Below, in pieces: positions 11,641-25,248 of a stretch of DNA of 64,000 nt. Source of the stretch: Glandiceps talaboti (taxonomy: Eukaryota; Hemichordata; Enteropneusta; Spengelidae); the NCBI RefSeq assembly GCF_964340395.1, contig NC_135556.1:23492723-23556722 (forward strand), in the 5' to 3' direction. Numbering within the stretch: position 1 is the stretch's first letter; each line of letters opens with the position of its first letter. Made by a program: the position numbers and the translations under genes. The notes below the pieces were generated by a model. The model saw only the letters and a program-made list of their open reading frames with translations. It had not been told where the DNA came from and searched no databases.

Positions 11641-12719
11641 AATTTCCCCTACATCAGACAACACATTTGGAGGGAATCACGGTGAAATGACAAGGAAATG
11701 AATATTATACATTTTACCAATGTGTATGTACCATTAACACAAATGCTGGTATACTACGGTTGCTGGATGGTAGATCTATCTGATTCTGCCTAGAAATTTC
11801 ATATTCTACTATATACAAAGTTAACTTTTGACTATATACATCACTGTGTTTACCAGTATAAATTACATCTATAGTAGTAGAGAGACATCTGTTACTACTT
11901 GCCAACATATTGACACAATTGTTCTAATTACTATCAGTAATTACAGCATACACTACAAACATAATTAATTTCATCCTTCAATGACCTTCAATCAAAGGTC
12001 CTTCCTACATCTTGCTGTATAAGTCTGGAGGTAATTGAGCATAACAATTACACCAAAACTTGGCTATTTGGCTTGACAATGTCATTTGCCCAGTATTCAA
12101 GCAAGTATGCCAGTCAAGTGTATGGACTTAACTACATAAATATTGACTGGAATGTAAAAACTACCTTCACACCTAAGCTGTCTTCATCATGGTCCTCCTA
12201 GGTATTAACATACAACAGATCTGGTATACAAACTACCTCCATACCTACATTTGCAAGCTGCCTTCATTAAAGACTACCTCAAATATTACAAATTGGTGTA
12301 ATATATATACAAATATTTTTACACAGACCTTTATAATTCCATGAATAGTTTCACTATTGAAAGTATACACCTATTGTCAATCTGCATACAAACATGAAAC
12401 CAACACAGGATTACCGTTACCAGGAAATGGAGTACCACACTTTACTGCACTTCTGACTAATGTTATTTCTATGGCTTCATTGTGATTACATCAGATTTGT
12501 GATAGGTATGTTATCATTTATCATTCATATCATGTCACCATTCCAAAGCCAACAGAAAGACTATACAGTAAGAGACTTTCAGAAAATCTACAAAATCAAA
12601 GGTGTGAAGATTCTATCTTCCCCTTTTTTGTCAAAAGATGGTGCCCAAATATATAAACAATTTAGTAATTTGGCTTGTGTATCACTCTAAAAACCACAAA
12701 TGTGACTGTCAAATTAGTC

Positions 12720-12885
12720 TTTTGTGGTCACATATGCAAAGCACAATCTGAGAAACATATTTACAAAGCACTATTTGAGGCAGCTATATAATGCACAATA
12801 ATAGCCACATACATAATCTGAGGCAGGTATATACAATGCACAATCTGAGGCACATATATGCAATGCACAGTTCAACTTTCTGGCA
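12720..12885. repeat. Decayed tandem repeat, period about 30-40 bp
   Basis: CATATGCAAAGCACAATCTG is repeated in drifting forms (AATGCACAATCTGAGGCACA and similar) five times. Confidence 0.65.
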
Positions 12886-12955
12886 ATTCATGAAGTGAAA
12901 TAATACTCTGTAGTATTAATAAGTTGGAAAAGTGCCTGAATTTCCACCTAGTTTC

Positions 12956-12993
12956 ACCATAGACAGTGGAAGGGACATTCCACTGTCTATGGT
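12956..12993. repeat. Perfect 16-bp hairpin with 6-base loop
   Basis: ACCATAGACAGTGGAA (12956-12971), loop GGGACA, then the exact reverse complement TTCCACTGTCTATGGT (12978-12993). The pentamer TTTCA sits beside both ends, so this may be a tiny foldback insertion. It lacks the length and bulges of a typical microRNA precursor. Confidence 0.85.
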
Positions 12994-15900
12994 TTCACAG
13001 AAAAGAATGTATTTTTAATGTATTTTTTCTGGATATTGGACATTCTTGTATATATATTTTACATACATGTAGCTATAAACTTACTATCATTACAGATTTG
13101 AACACCACAAGAATATTTACATAAATAATTATTAATTAGCTACTCATCTTCTGTTATCATGTAGTAGTCTACAAAGAAAACAACTATTTGTCCAACACTA
13201 GCAGACAGATTACAACAGCCCTACAGCCTAACCGTTTTATTTCTCAATATTCTACCTATGGCCAACGGTAACAAATGTATTATGACTGAGTGTGTATACT
13301 CAAATATCAGTAACAAGTCACTGCACTCTACAAATATTACATTTTGACCTTTCCAAAGTTTCACCATCCAGGCAACATTCATTTATAACTTACTTTTAGT
13401 TTAAGTGACCTTGGTAAACTGAGGCGGCATAACTTTTCCTCTGTAACAGTTACACTTTCATGCAGTCCTCCTTTGCATCACGTAATGCAAAGAAAAAAAA
13501 ACATCTTCAAGAGAACTGGTATAAGTGCAAATAAAGAGCATGAATAAGTTGCCATGGAAATACACTATTATAAAGCCTGACAAACAGTGGGACATGACTT
13601 TGCACTTTTTGTCAAATTATCCCATGATGTACGATACACGTACATGTATATGCACTTTCTCTGCTAGAACAACTGTGCAGGAAAGAATCATTCACACACA
13701 AGTCAATAAGGTTACATAAACACACTGCAAATCATACTGAACCATACAGCAAGAACTCACTTTCTATGCAATGGGACATACAGTACGTATCCATTTCCCA
13801 GCAATTACCCCTACAAGCATAAGCGTCCTGTAATTTACACCAAGGTCTTGCTTCATTTCCTTCTGACTTTTAGGGTGTTTGTTTTGGCTTTTCAAAGATA
13901 GTGTGTGTTCTGGTGTACGTGCAAGTAAATGTATGTCAGATATCAAGTATTAATGGTACGGTTATTTTTTTTTTTAATTTCTGATTTGGTATCTAAATGT
14001 TATAGCTTTGTCTGTGGGTTTGTGCATTGTAAAATATAATATGTTGGTTTACATTAATTTTTGTATATGTGAGGGTTACATATTTTAATGATATAAATTT
14101 CCTGCCCTTCCAATTATTCTTTCAGTAGCATATTTCTCAAAATGCTGATGAGATATTGTCTGTGATTTATTTGGGAATCTATTTCCAAAATTAAAATATT
14201 TCAAGTGTGAGTTGAAATTTTTATTTATAACTCTGAACCCAGAGTTTATGAACATTCATTCTCGTACCTTTCAGTGTTTTCAATCTTGTTCGCTATCGGC
14301 ACACCATGCCTGTTTTCAGAAGGCTAGTGAAGGAGTCACTTTCAATTGACCAAAGTACAGTTGTAATACAGCATACATTTATACATACTTGTTTGTTTCA
14401 CGAGATTATAAATTATTCAAATCATATCTCTATGAACGCTTAAAGCTAAAGTCTTGGCACAAAGTGTTTTGGCTAGGATTGAATTTCAATATTTTAAAGC
14501 TCTCAAAAGCTTGACATTGCTACAGCTTATAAGAAAACACACAAATACAAAATTATTCAAAGTACATAGGATTCAGTAAGAGAGAGAATTCAGGGCAATG
14601 TAAATCCTCATCAAGAGCTATGTCCAAGAGCAGAAGATCTGACCCAAACAATATTCAGTCAGATACACAATCAATATCAGCAGCTAGTAGATTTCCATAT
14701 CTAATTATGATAATTGAAACACAACTGCAGTAATCATGCACTCACCGGTGAAAACTCAAATTGCAGATTCTCTGTACCTATCCAAATTATAGTTCATCTC
14801 CATGAATGTCAATAGATTTTGCCTGAGGGCAAAGTTACACTGATTGTGTTAGTCTGACAGCCATCTTCTTGCCATACTTATCTAACAGTATTGTCTCATG
14901 TTATTCATCTCCTGAACTATTCATACCTGCACAAAGTGTCAGGTCTCCTAAAACATGATGTGTTCAGCCCTCCAAAATTATCACCTCTTGTGTTTTCATA
15001 TTTCAAATGCACCTTTCCTGCTGTGTGCAATTGCAATAAGGAGAATTGTTGACAGTGATTAGAACGTTGTTTCCAAAACAGTGAATTCTGTATGCACTCT
15101 TGTTACAATTACAGGTCTTTTGCTGCTGAAATTCAATCTGTACTCCGTTTTTTTTTTTATTTGAGTGGATGTCCGATTGATTGACAGGTGCAATGGTACC
15201 ATTTCATTACACTCTTAGCAGAGAGTTCATAAAGGCCTTTACTCTTAACATGCCAGTCTGTTCATTGAGGCAAAGTAATATAGCTCACTTTAAACCTAGC
15301 GTGTCTGTGTCACTTACTGCTTTTCTAAATTCAAAGTGAAGGCTACTTTGCCTTGTGGATGAAAATGAAAAACACAAGAAGATGAGGTGATTGGTGTGTC
15401 AAATTATATGCAGTAGTACAGTCTATGAATTATCACAGCTTTTAATGAAATCTGCAAATCTGATGGCACAGAAGAGATTATCATTCCCTCTATAAACTAC
15501 TTAAAATGCCAATCAAAACTTTATTGCAATATTCTTTCATTTTTGCTTGATATGCCACCAACACATCAAATACAAAGTTATCTGTTTCTTGAAGAGTGTA
15601 TGGTGAATATAAGCCTGAATCGTTTCAGTAAAATCAATTTGAAACTGGTTTCTGTCCATCATTCAGTTTCAAACCAATTCAATTTGAAGTGGTTTTGAAC
15701 CGATTCAACACAATCAGTACAAACCAGTTTCAGTGTGCATGGGAACAGGAGAACCAATCTGATTTGGAGCCAATTTAAAATTCCAGTTGGGAAAGGGCTT
15801 CTGTCATGATGTACTTTAATCAGTTTTAAACTTTACCAAATACTTTTTAACAATAGCTTTTTGTTGTCTAGAAGGTATATTTTCCAATTCTTTATCCTGC

Positions 15901-16180
15901 TCATCAAAATGTCATCAAATGTTATTTATTTGCACTTTATAGGTCTCTGTCGTCTTCCTTTCTTTAAAATGCGATGGGTTCAAAACACAATATACCTTTA
16001 ATATCATCAAATCTAACTGTGTTTCTTTCACTGGCTAAAAGTCACAACTTATACTTTTTTCCTAATTACTAGCCAACGTGGTACAACAAACAGCAGCTGA
16101 ATATTTCACTTTCAAGTCTCAACCACAATTGTTTGTTTCCTATGTATTGACGTCACTGACATTCACAGCTAATATTGAAA
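12994..16180. other. AT-rich non-coding stretch with one dispersed-repeat copy
   Basis: Apart from the dispersed repeat at 14,174-14,267, nothing is recognised. At 15,620-15,800 a phrase like CAATTTGAAACTGGTTT recurs in both orientations as a degraded low-complexity patch. Confidence 0.4.
14174..14267 (+). repeat. Dispersed repeat family A, copy 1
   Basis: Shares an extended block with 40,679-40,766 and 19,321-19,400: GGAATCTATTTCCAAAATTA, then a TGTGAGT..GAAATTTTTATT segment, then GAACCCAGAGTTTATGAAC and ATTCATTCTC. All three copies lie in the same orientation. The class is unknown; copy 3 sits directly behind a LINE-like 3' tail. Confidence 0.75.
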
Positions 16181-16540
16181 CCCTTGAGGTGAGAACATGT
16201 ACACAATAATGATTTGATTTGTTCTGAGAAGTATACCAGATACACATTTGTAGACTCAGGGCGACTATGTATGCAATATTTATTTGATTTGCCATGGGAA
16301 ATACACCAGGTAGATTCACCTACAGACAGAGATGGACCTAAAAACACTCTCTGTTGAACAAAGAAAAGGAAATGCTTCATTTTTATTGACTTTCTTGACA
16401 TTCAAAGATACACCTTGAGGGTGACAATGTATACAATATCTATTTGATTTGGTATGGGAAGCACACCAGATAGATTCAAGTGCAGAGATGATCTCCATGC
16501 ACTCACTGTTGAACCAAGACAAGGAAATGCTTCCAAGTTC
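16180..16540. repeat. Tandem duplication, about 160 bp period
   Basis: The segment from 16,261 (GCGACTATGTATGCAATATT, then TTTGATTTGCCATGGGAAATA) recurs from 16,421 (GTGACAATGTATACAATATC and so on) through AGGAAATGCTTC. A partial third version begins at about 16,189. Confidence 0.8.
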
Positions 16541-16719
16541 TAATATTGACTGCATATATAGACTACAAGAACTATCATATCAGAATTCCAAAAGAAAAGC
16601 TCTCAAGGGAATATGACAGAGGAATCAATAGTGAGCAATCGTTACTACGTTAGATCAGCATCTGATTCTATCTTTGCCAGCCTTATCTCTATTTGTCTAT
16701 ACTATTGCTACTTTCATTA

Positions 16720-16721
<2 letters not shown>

Positions 16722-16781
<60 letters not shown>
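16722..16781. repeat. (CA)n microsatellite
   Basis: About 30 uninterrupted CA dinucleotides. Confidence 0.97.
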
Positions 16782-16783
<2 letters not shown>

Positions 16784-16789
16784 GAAATA

Positions 16790-19700
16790 GACGCAGCACT
16801 TGAAATGTTATTGTAAACTTGGAAATGTTAATACACCTAGACAAGAATCATACAATGTTAATGATCATACTATACATTATTGCATTTTGTCAACATTTGT
16901 ATCACTGCTAACCTTATATAGGTATATATAGATGAAACGGTTGTATCAGAAATAATCATAATAACCCCAAAATTATAACACACAATCTAACTAAAGTTTT
17001 GTCCATCATTTTGGTATTTAGTTACAGTGCATGATGCGAGGCTAACAAATATCTTTCTAACCATTATTAACATCCATGAATACTAACTAGTACCTCATAT
17101 CTTGTATTACGTATTGAATGACACTAGCACCTGTCAATATCCTAACACATCCTGAGAGTTCATATAAGTACCATGTCGTGAAAAATTACAAGAGATGAAA
17201 ATTACATTCTCTACCATTACAAGTTTCATCAATAAATCCCCACATCTGAAATAAACCACAGTCTCTCTGTCATAGATGGACTGTGAATAAACTATTAAAA
17301 TCCAGAATTCATAGCCGTTACTATTAGACGTACATGTACAAAAGATATGACATTGTTTGCATTGATTCTCTGACATCACTATAGCAATGATTGCGTGCTT
17401 TGCTGTCATATTGCTGGTATAGCTGTAAGGTGTGTGAAAGAAGGCCATATTCATCAACACAGTTCAGCCTTGTTTATAACATCTGACACAATAGACAATG
17501 TTCCACTACCTGTCAGCATGTCTTTGAAAAGATGTCTGATTGCTTGTACTATACAACATCATTTCATATTATTTCCTACACTTTTGTGTGCTATTCCCCA
17601 AAGGGCACTAGCCTGTAACAAGAAACATGCCGAACACACCTTTGAAGGATATAAATTCACTGAACGCCTCTAAGATATGATTTGATGCAACATATCTCTA
17701 TTCCAACTGTCACAAACGTAAACTGCTCCGGAGAAAAAAGAAAGAAAGAAAGAAGGGAAACTCAATTAGATATGAGATGTACAAGGTACACTGTACATTT
17801 CATAACTTTGTTATCTCGGTTTGTTCAATGTACATTCTAATGAACCTCATGTATATTTGATGTGTCTCCTCCTTACTACTGATAGCAATGTGTGATGTCT
17901 TTTCTGTGACACTCATTACTGTCCCCTCCCTCACTCATAAAGCGTACTTGCAATGCATAATTCAGGGCAGATTTTTCTAATCTATACTTACAGAACAGAT
18001 ATGTGTCCAACCACATCAAAATAATTTGAATCTATGAACATACTAGACCTACAAATACAACTGAGAAATTTTATTAGAATTTTTCGGTCTTTTGGACACT
18101 TTTATTTATTCATTCTTGATTATATTTTTATCCATTGCTAATTAATATCACATTTATCCAGAACAAGATTAGACTGTTTTTATGAAATTTCTGAACACTA
18201 AAGATAGCTTTCAGGAAAAAAAGATATATTTCTTATGAGTAACCACTTTCAGGTTTGAAACCTGGTATTGACAGGATGTTCCATTTCATTTCCTTTTTGT
18301 TTCAAATTATTTTGCTGAACAAAATATGCCTTGACATTGATGGATAACTTCACTTTTAAATTTCACTTTCAAATTAAACCAAAGCCTACTGAAATATTAA
18401 CAATTTATCACGTCATTTAATATTAAGACTTGTCTTGGGAAAACATTCAATTATTGCTAAATAAATCCCTGTATTCGTAGCAAAATATGACAAACAGAGA
18501 GTGTTATCGGAGACTGACAGCCTGCACTCTGTACTCAGTACACAAGAGAATTAAGTTACACACCTATACTCATCACAGATAACAACTGCAATAATCTATC
18601 CTCCTAACATACTAACAATGGGGTTCCTACGCAAATTACATCCTGCGTTTAGAAGCAATTATTTTTTGTTTATGAAAAACTGCTCTGTTTCCCTAACCAT
18701 TTAATTCAGATAAGCAGAATTGCTGTTTTTTTGTGACACTTTGGAGTAGTCTGCTTAGTACATGTTTTCACTCCCTGCTTAGTGCTCAACAAAAGCATTC
18801 AAAGGATTTCAGAGTTTTGCCTCCTGCAGATACATTTTAGCAGCTAGTTAAATGTTAATATCAATATTAATATCATATCAAAATTCATAATTTATATACA
18901 TAAAATAGTTCATCTGATGTCTATTATCAGTGTACTGACAGCATTATACTTCACCTAAACATAACTGACTTCTATACCACCCCTCAAATATACAACATTA
19001 CAAACATGGCCACTTTCAGTTAGTAGATCAGCTTCACAAATCAAAAAATTTCATTTTTAAGTTTTCTTTAAATGTTGTTAAAAAGTACAGGAATATATCA
19101 TTTCACTGCCTACTAGACTAGTGTATCAGTTCACTTGAAAGTTGACCACTAGTACCAAACATACCTGATTAATTCATTCTAACTGTTAAAATAACAATAT
19201 ATTGTGTAGACTTGATTGTGGACCAATAGTCATGCTTGATCAAAAATACTTATGGGGGGAAAAAACATAAACAGAAAATTTACTGATAAATTTTGGCTTG
19301 CAAATTGCAATCAGTAAATTTTTCAGAAATGGATTTTAGTGAGAAGAAATTTTGACTTGTAACCATGCATGTACCCAGAGTCCATGAACATTCAGTCTCA
19401 CTTAAAGAACAAAACAGTTGATCATATAAGTACCAAAATAACCGAATAAGAAAAATAAAAGTGCATAGTAAAATCCCGATGGCATCCTAGAATAGACTTT
19501 GGCAGCAAAGTTACTATTACAGCAAATCTTACTGTCATTTCTTACTTCCTTTTCAACTATAATACACATATCATATCTTCTCCTTAATATGACAGAAATA
19601 CATTTAATACTTACATATCTCTATATTTATACTTTATAAAAAAAAAAACATGGAGTATCAGATTCAAATATCCTACTTCATTTTCAGCATCCGTACATAC

Positions 19701-20300
19701 ACATTTTGTACATTGACACTCTCTGTTGCAATCACCAGGGGGAACTTGAAAAAGAAAGAATTCTTAATGGATATGCCTGTATCATTCAACTCATGGCTGA
19801 TGGCTTAGATGAAATGGAAAACTAACATTGTGTATCAATTTCAGAATAAAAATAGATATCATTTTCTCATCAATATATTTCGGTGACATGAATTGCTGAT
19901 ATACTGTGAGGCGGGAATGTGAATGTTCTTTTTTTCATCAATCAATACACAAATGGTTCACCAGCATGGATGATACATTATGCCTTGAGACAATTTTGTC
20001 ATTTTTCATTTTTTATTTTTATCTATGTATATGTGTACCCGAGAGAAAAGGGTAAAATTTAAATGCCTTGAGGAAAAGCAGACAGATGTGAAGGTAATGG
20101 AACTTGGGTGGGTTTTACTTTGCCTATAAAAAAAACACAAAATCAATGTATGTGTTAACTTCTGGAAAGCTTTCGATTAAACAGTGTAAGGGTTGACATT
20201 TCAGGAAATATTCATAAAAGGATGCAACTTAAAATAATCATTTTGACAGACCACCCTTTTTTCAGATTTTCCTTGTTATCTTATCCAAAAGACAACAATT
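16790..20300. other. AT-rich non-coding stretch; one minus-strand exon-like patch
   Basis: At about 19,750 the minus strand carries a strong polypyrimidine tract and AG (TTCTTTCTTTTTCAAG) followed by two alternative open frames. One ends quickly at a TAG (PLVIATESVNVQNVY) and one is cysteine-rich (CNRECQCTKCVC). No donor or partner makes either convincing. Dispersed family A copy 2 lies at 19,321-19,400. Confidence 0.35.
19321..19400 (+). repeat. Dispersed repeat family A, copy 2 (diverged)
   Basis: AGTGAGAAGAAATTTTGACT followed by TACCCAGAGTCCATGAACAT and TCAGTCTCA matches family A copies 1 and 3 in the same order and orientation. It is the most diverged of the three. Confidence 0.6.
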
Positions 20301-20555
20301 TCTCCATGAAAATAATTGGCGGGAAAGACATTATTATTAACTTTATAAGGTAGTACTAATAAGAAATTTTAACTTGAGATGTGACAAAAATGTATTGATA
20401 ACAAACAACATCTCCAAAACAATTTGGCGGGGAAAAATTGGCAGGAAGCATTATATTACATCATCAGCAGTAATACCGGTATATAACTGAGATATAACAT
20501 ATGTGTACTGAAGTTAACAATATCTGCAAAATAAAATTGGCAGGAAAGGGATTGT
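20300..20555. repeat. Decayed tandem repeat, about 112 bp period
   Basis: AATTGGCGGGAAAGACATTA (about 20,311), AATTTGGCGGGGAAAAATTG (about 20,422) and AAATTGGCAGGAAAGGG (about 20,534) are spaced regularly, with A-rich spacers including AACAACATCTCC/AACAATATCTGC. Confidence 0.55.
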
Positions 20556-21394
20556 TTTGCCAGTTATAAAACTTCTCGCAGCTATAAAAGAATTTCCGAT
20601 GTTCAAATTAGCTGTGCAATGTATGAATTATGAATAGTGACCTGATAAAATATGTAATCTAGATTCTATGATAACTCATTAATAATCGTATTCAAAGTAA
20701 GACTAGAAAGGATTTTTATTTCAATCCATATTGACAATGATATCAAAAATATAGAATTACTTAAATTGCTATATTTAGATATCTTTTACACATTCATCTG
20801 TCTATAGACAGGAGTATTAGATTCATCTCTATGTCAACTATCTCGTATATCTGTTAATTCAAGTGCTCAGATTCACAATTTAAACAAAAAACGATGATTT
20901 GATCAGTTTCGATGCCAAATTTACAATCTATAATAGACACAAACAAGAACAATTTACTATGAATGTTTTGAAAATATTAATAGCTTATTAAAATGACAAC
21001 ATTCCATTGAACACAAAGACTGAAAGGGAAAATAGCCATACATTATCACACATATAAAACGTGCACGAATATGACTGAAATATGGCAATATTTTTATTAA
21101 TGCCATAATGGCATAAAACATACAAAATATACAACATGCATTATGAAAACAAATAATGACTGCCAAATCTCTGAACCCAATTAATCAAGTCTTCAGAAAG
21201 CTTTTTCTAAATGATGAAACTGTCTAGTACCATCACTCACGTCTTCACTGAGCTCACAATGTATGTATGTAGGTATATGGGGAGACAAAATCAATGTGAC
21301 ACGATTGAATGTAAAGGTGTCATCCAATTTCCATATTCTACAGACAGTCTGGAACAAGACTCAAAACTTGTCAGTGCTGTCTGCATATAGATAA

Positions 21395-22045
21395 GTTTGA
21401 ACGTTACAAGTGGGTGTTTCTAGTAGTTGCAGTTTGATCAGTTAATTTGCTAAAAATGGGCAGTTCCCAGACATGCAGTTTGCTCAGCTAGACCGTTATA
21501 TATAAGTGAGCATTTCCAGTACTTGATGGTTGATCAGTCTGATCGCTAAAATGGGCTATTACAAGACACTGATTTTTGTTCAACTAGCTAGTACTAGTGT
21601 CAATTCTGGTTCTTGCAGTTCGATTAGCGAAACTGCCAGAAATGACTGTTCTGAATCTGTTTAGATCATTACTAGTTTCCAATGCTTGTATTTTGACCAG
21701 TTGAATTGCTGGATATGGGCAGTTCCCAGACACGTTTTGCTCCATTAGACCTTTACAAAGGGGCCATTCCAAATACTTCAATACATAGTTGCTTCAAAAA
21801 CTAGATTCCAATAAGGTAACTTCACTATTACTACTGCAATATTCCTTATTTAAATCATTGTAAAGCAAGGAGCAGTTCCAAAACTAGTTAGGTTAAGACT
21901 ATGACAAGTGGGCACTTCTAGTACGTGATAATTGATTAGCAAGCAGTTCATGAACTCGATTTTGACTATGACAACTGGGTGTTTCCAGTGATGGCATAAC
22001 TTAGATCAGCTTGATGGTTACAACTGGGCAGTCCTTCAAAATGCA
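21395..22045. repeat. Strongly decayed tandem array, about 80 bp period
   Basis: The phrase TACAAGTGGGTGTTTCTAGT plus TTGATCAGT and GGGCAGTTCCCAGACA recurs with drift at about 21,400, 21,460, 21,510, 21,710, 21,900 and 21,980. It is readable as an ancient local amplification. Confidence 0.6.
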
Positions 22046-24245
22046 CTTTTATTTTAGTCGGTCAGGAAGTCAGGTGACTGACACCTACAAATGCGGACCG
22101 GACCCCGTTTGTTTTTTGCTTGTCTGATTTTAAACTTCACTGTCGCCAAAGACTAGACTATCTCATAGTGTAAAGACCCTGTGGCTTAAAATCTAACTAT
22201 TACATGCTCATATCCATTCATCGGATTGGTCAATTACAGTATACAAATAGTTAGTGGTTAAGCTAGCAAACAGACAGTTTAGCTTGTTGACCTGAGCAGG
22301 CAAAACATTACTTGCATGTAATTAGAACACTTGCTCTCATGTAGCAAGAATTATTTATTTCTTACTACTTACAGCTCACTTCTACAGAATACCTAGTCAA
22401 CTTTCAAGTGTTTGACCACACAGTCACAAACTTTACATCAAAACAAATACAAACAAAACAGTTACATTTTACAAAATACACTAGAAATACATAAATGTAT
22501 AAATACTATAAATGTATATAAGAGTCAGCTTTGTATTAAGGAGTTACATGTTGATATCATAATCCTCTAGGTTGATGAAAACGCAGAAATCAAAGAATTC
22601 AGAAAATGTTTAGAACTTCTTTAAATTGGAATTTCAATATTGTACAAACATAATTCAGAAAATAGTTAGTAGATAGTCATTTTCAAGGACTCATTTCAAA
22701 CACAACAATATTTGCAAATTTGTTTATTGGTGAAGTGTGTGTAACATGTAAATCACCAAGATGTACTCTTGAAGAAATGACTAAATGAAATGACGGGAAC
22801 TTGAAGGACACTACTGCTTACGATCTGATTATATATGCAAAGTACAAAAAAAGTAATATGATTGTACCATCTTCAGATTTTATTAACTGAACCTTCAAGG
22901 CATACTTTTATTGAAAAAATGTAGTTGAAGAAATGAATGGCTTTCAGTCTCTGGAGGCTGTGCTGAAGACTTACAAAGTTTGTTTGTTAACCTTTCTTTT
23001 CACAAACTAAGGGTGGTGTGCAAACTGTAAAGCCTCACGAGACAGTCTGTAAGATGTAGCATCTTTTTGTAATGTTTGTTCTTGTTCTCAGTGTCAATGC
23101 CCAATGGGATGATATACGAGTGTATGATGCAAATGAATCAATCACTATAATATGAGTTCTGGTGAGGATGTACATGTTATATTTCTGGCTAATCTAAGGT
23201 CACTTTTCGACAAAATTTCTCAATCATTTTGTGCTTACTTGGTTCCAGTTATACACTTATTTGATGACAATAGTTCTCATTAGAGACCAGATGGCAAACT
23301 CTTACACTTTCTCTGAGGGAATAAATTTAACTTCTTCCCCTTGTCAGACTATCTAATTGGTGGGACAATAGTCTGATCAGACAGTTGTCTGCCTTGCCGA
23401 TTAACTGACTTGGTAACCTTGGAGATGTGAGTGTGTATCAGACATGGTGAAACACTGCCCCCAGCAGTTCATTTGTAGCAATAAATCAGGGTCTTAAGAG
23501 CTTCTTCCTGATGTCAAAGTACAAGGATGACATTGTGACATTGCATTCAGAAGTTAGCATATGTGATAAACCGACTACAAAAACATTACGCTAAATTCTT
23601 TAATATAAAAATCTAATTTGAAAATGTATTGAATTTGATGTTTAAGAAGCCCTTTGATGACATCATAAACCCGACGTGGTTTCAGTTTTAATTTACCTCT
23701 CCAAGTTTAATATATAACTTACTTATAGAATTGTTGATATGAAGACACTGCCTCTGGTTGCAGATTTTCATTACATGTAGTTATTTAGCTGACTAATTTA
23801 CTTCAGAGACAGACAACTCAAACCAATCAAGTGCACAATATTGACGCCGAGAATTGTCTTGATCTTTCTTTAAGGAATCACTATATGTGTGTACAGAGTG
23901 ATTACATCTTTGACTGTACCATGAAATCATTCCATTACCTGATATCATCTCATCACACTCAATCAATTCAAATACAACATGCATGAAGTTTCGGCAACTC
24001 AACCTGTCAAATACTACAAATAAAACTTTAGTATCCAGCAGGCTGACCGTGACCTTGGGAAAGGATTCAACAGCCTCATCCACACCACATCTACTATTTA
24101 AATACACAGGAGTTTTAATTGCAACAGTTGGGAACGCAGGTAACAATGGGCTGAAATGTGGCAAAATCTACAGACTATTCCATACCATGATGTAATGCAA
24201 GCTTGTAGAAGGAACTAGGTAACAGATAGAGGAAGAACATGTATT
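22046..24245. other. Non-coding stretch with a 123-codon minus frame of uncertain meaning
   Basis: At 23,793-24,164 the minus strand has a 123-codon frame with ordinary-looking composition. It has a possible acceptor (GATTTTGCCACATTTCAG) near its start and an internal donor (GATATCAG then GTAATGG). The plus strand of the same DNA has a 70-codon frame with a CAG/GTAACA donor. Both strands being open shows how weak the signal is. No domain is recognised on either. Confidence 0.2.
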
Positions 24246-24249
24246 AAAC

Positions 24250-24612
24250 CTTGCATCGATTTTCATAACTTGTACCATGGCAAGCTTGTTAACAGAGGGG
24301 AGGCAGAGGGGCATCGACTTTCATAACTTATACCATGGCAAGCTTGTTAACAGAGGGGCATCAATTTTCATAACTTGTACCATGGCAACCTTGTTAACAG
24401 AGGGGCATCAATTTTCATAACTTGTACCATGGCAACCTTGTTAACAGAGGGGCATCGATTTTCATAACTTGTACCATGGCAAGCTTGTTAACAGAGGGGC
24501 ATCAATTTTCATAACTTGTACCATGGCAACCTTGTTTAACAGAGCAGAAAATATGATAAAACTTGCATAGATTTCTATTCCTTATACCATGGGAACCCTG
24601 ATAACAGAGGAG
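24250..24612. repeat. 47-bp minisatellite, about seven copies
   Basis: Unit GGGGCATCAATTTTCATAAC, TTGTACCATGGCAACCTTGT, TAACAGA. Copies are close to identical between 24,310 and 24,540. The outer copies are diverged, and the second carries an 8-bp extension (GGAGGCAG). Confidence 0.93.
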
Positions 24613-25059
24613 GAATCTGAGATTTCTTGTTGAGAGTGTCATACCTTGCTCCATAATTTAGGGGAAACTCAGGTAGACTTAATCAACCCTAATAAATCAA
24701 CACTTTCAACTCTTTGTAAACTTTCAACTAAACTTGATCATGTTTTACGCAATGAAATTGATCTGTACAAATGGCAAAGGTATATTGTATGCTTACAGTC
24801 AAACATGTAGCCAATACTAATAGCATCCATTTAGCTAAGCACAGCTTTAAGTAACAAGAATTAGCACATTTATTCCAATAAAAAGTAATAACATTATAAT
24901 TCAAAAACAATATTTGATATGTACTTTTTCATATTTTTCATCACTTTTTCCTGAAATATACCATTAACAACTATAATTATCATCTCAGAATTTTTTTTTT
25001 AAATATTGAGTATCATTATTATTATTGAAGTTTTAACCAATATGAGTTTGTTCACCTAG

Positions 25060-25093
25060 GCAGTTTCAGACATAGTACAGTTACCTCCAGACG
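25060..25093 (+). other. Weak 34-nt microexon-like segment
   Basis: Acceptor-like TTTGTTCACCTAG precedes a 34-base segment ending in ACG/GTAAGATAAG. It can be read as AVSDIVQLPPDG. There is no partner exon and it is well within what chance produces in 64 kb. Confidence 0.12.
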
Positions 25094-25248
25094 GTAAGAT
25101 AAGACATTTCTGTCACTCTATTAGCCTGATAGGACATGATGATGAATCTTACAAGATAAAGTCTACATGTATGTTACCTCAATGAAGTGGCCATGTAAAT
25201 ATTGTTGAAATTGATAGTATCTAAGCAACATATTTGCATTCATTTTAC

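Noticed and set aside
12956-12993. microRNA precursor
   Set aside because: A 16-bp perfect stem is too short for a microRNA hairpin, and no extended pairing surrounds it.
14740-14840. Minus-strand exon-like segment (CTAAC branch point, TTTGCCCTCAG acceptor, donor ATAG/GTACAG)
   Set aside because: Only about 16 codons with a non-consensus donor. Comparable patterns arise by chance every few kilobases.
19690-19760. Minus-strand cysteine-rich segment after a strong acceptor-like tract
   Set aside because: Two competing frames, no donor and no neighbours.
23793-24164. 123-codon minus frame with possible splice sites
   Set aside because: The plus strand of the same DNA is also open with its own donor. 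No domain, and the length is expected by chance once per window.
24250-24612. Regular direct repeats considered as a CRISPR array (also 27,509-27,768 and 8,477-8,645)
   Set aside because: Units are contiguous with no unique spacers, and the context is eukaryotic.
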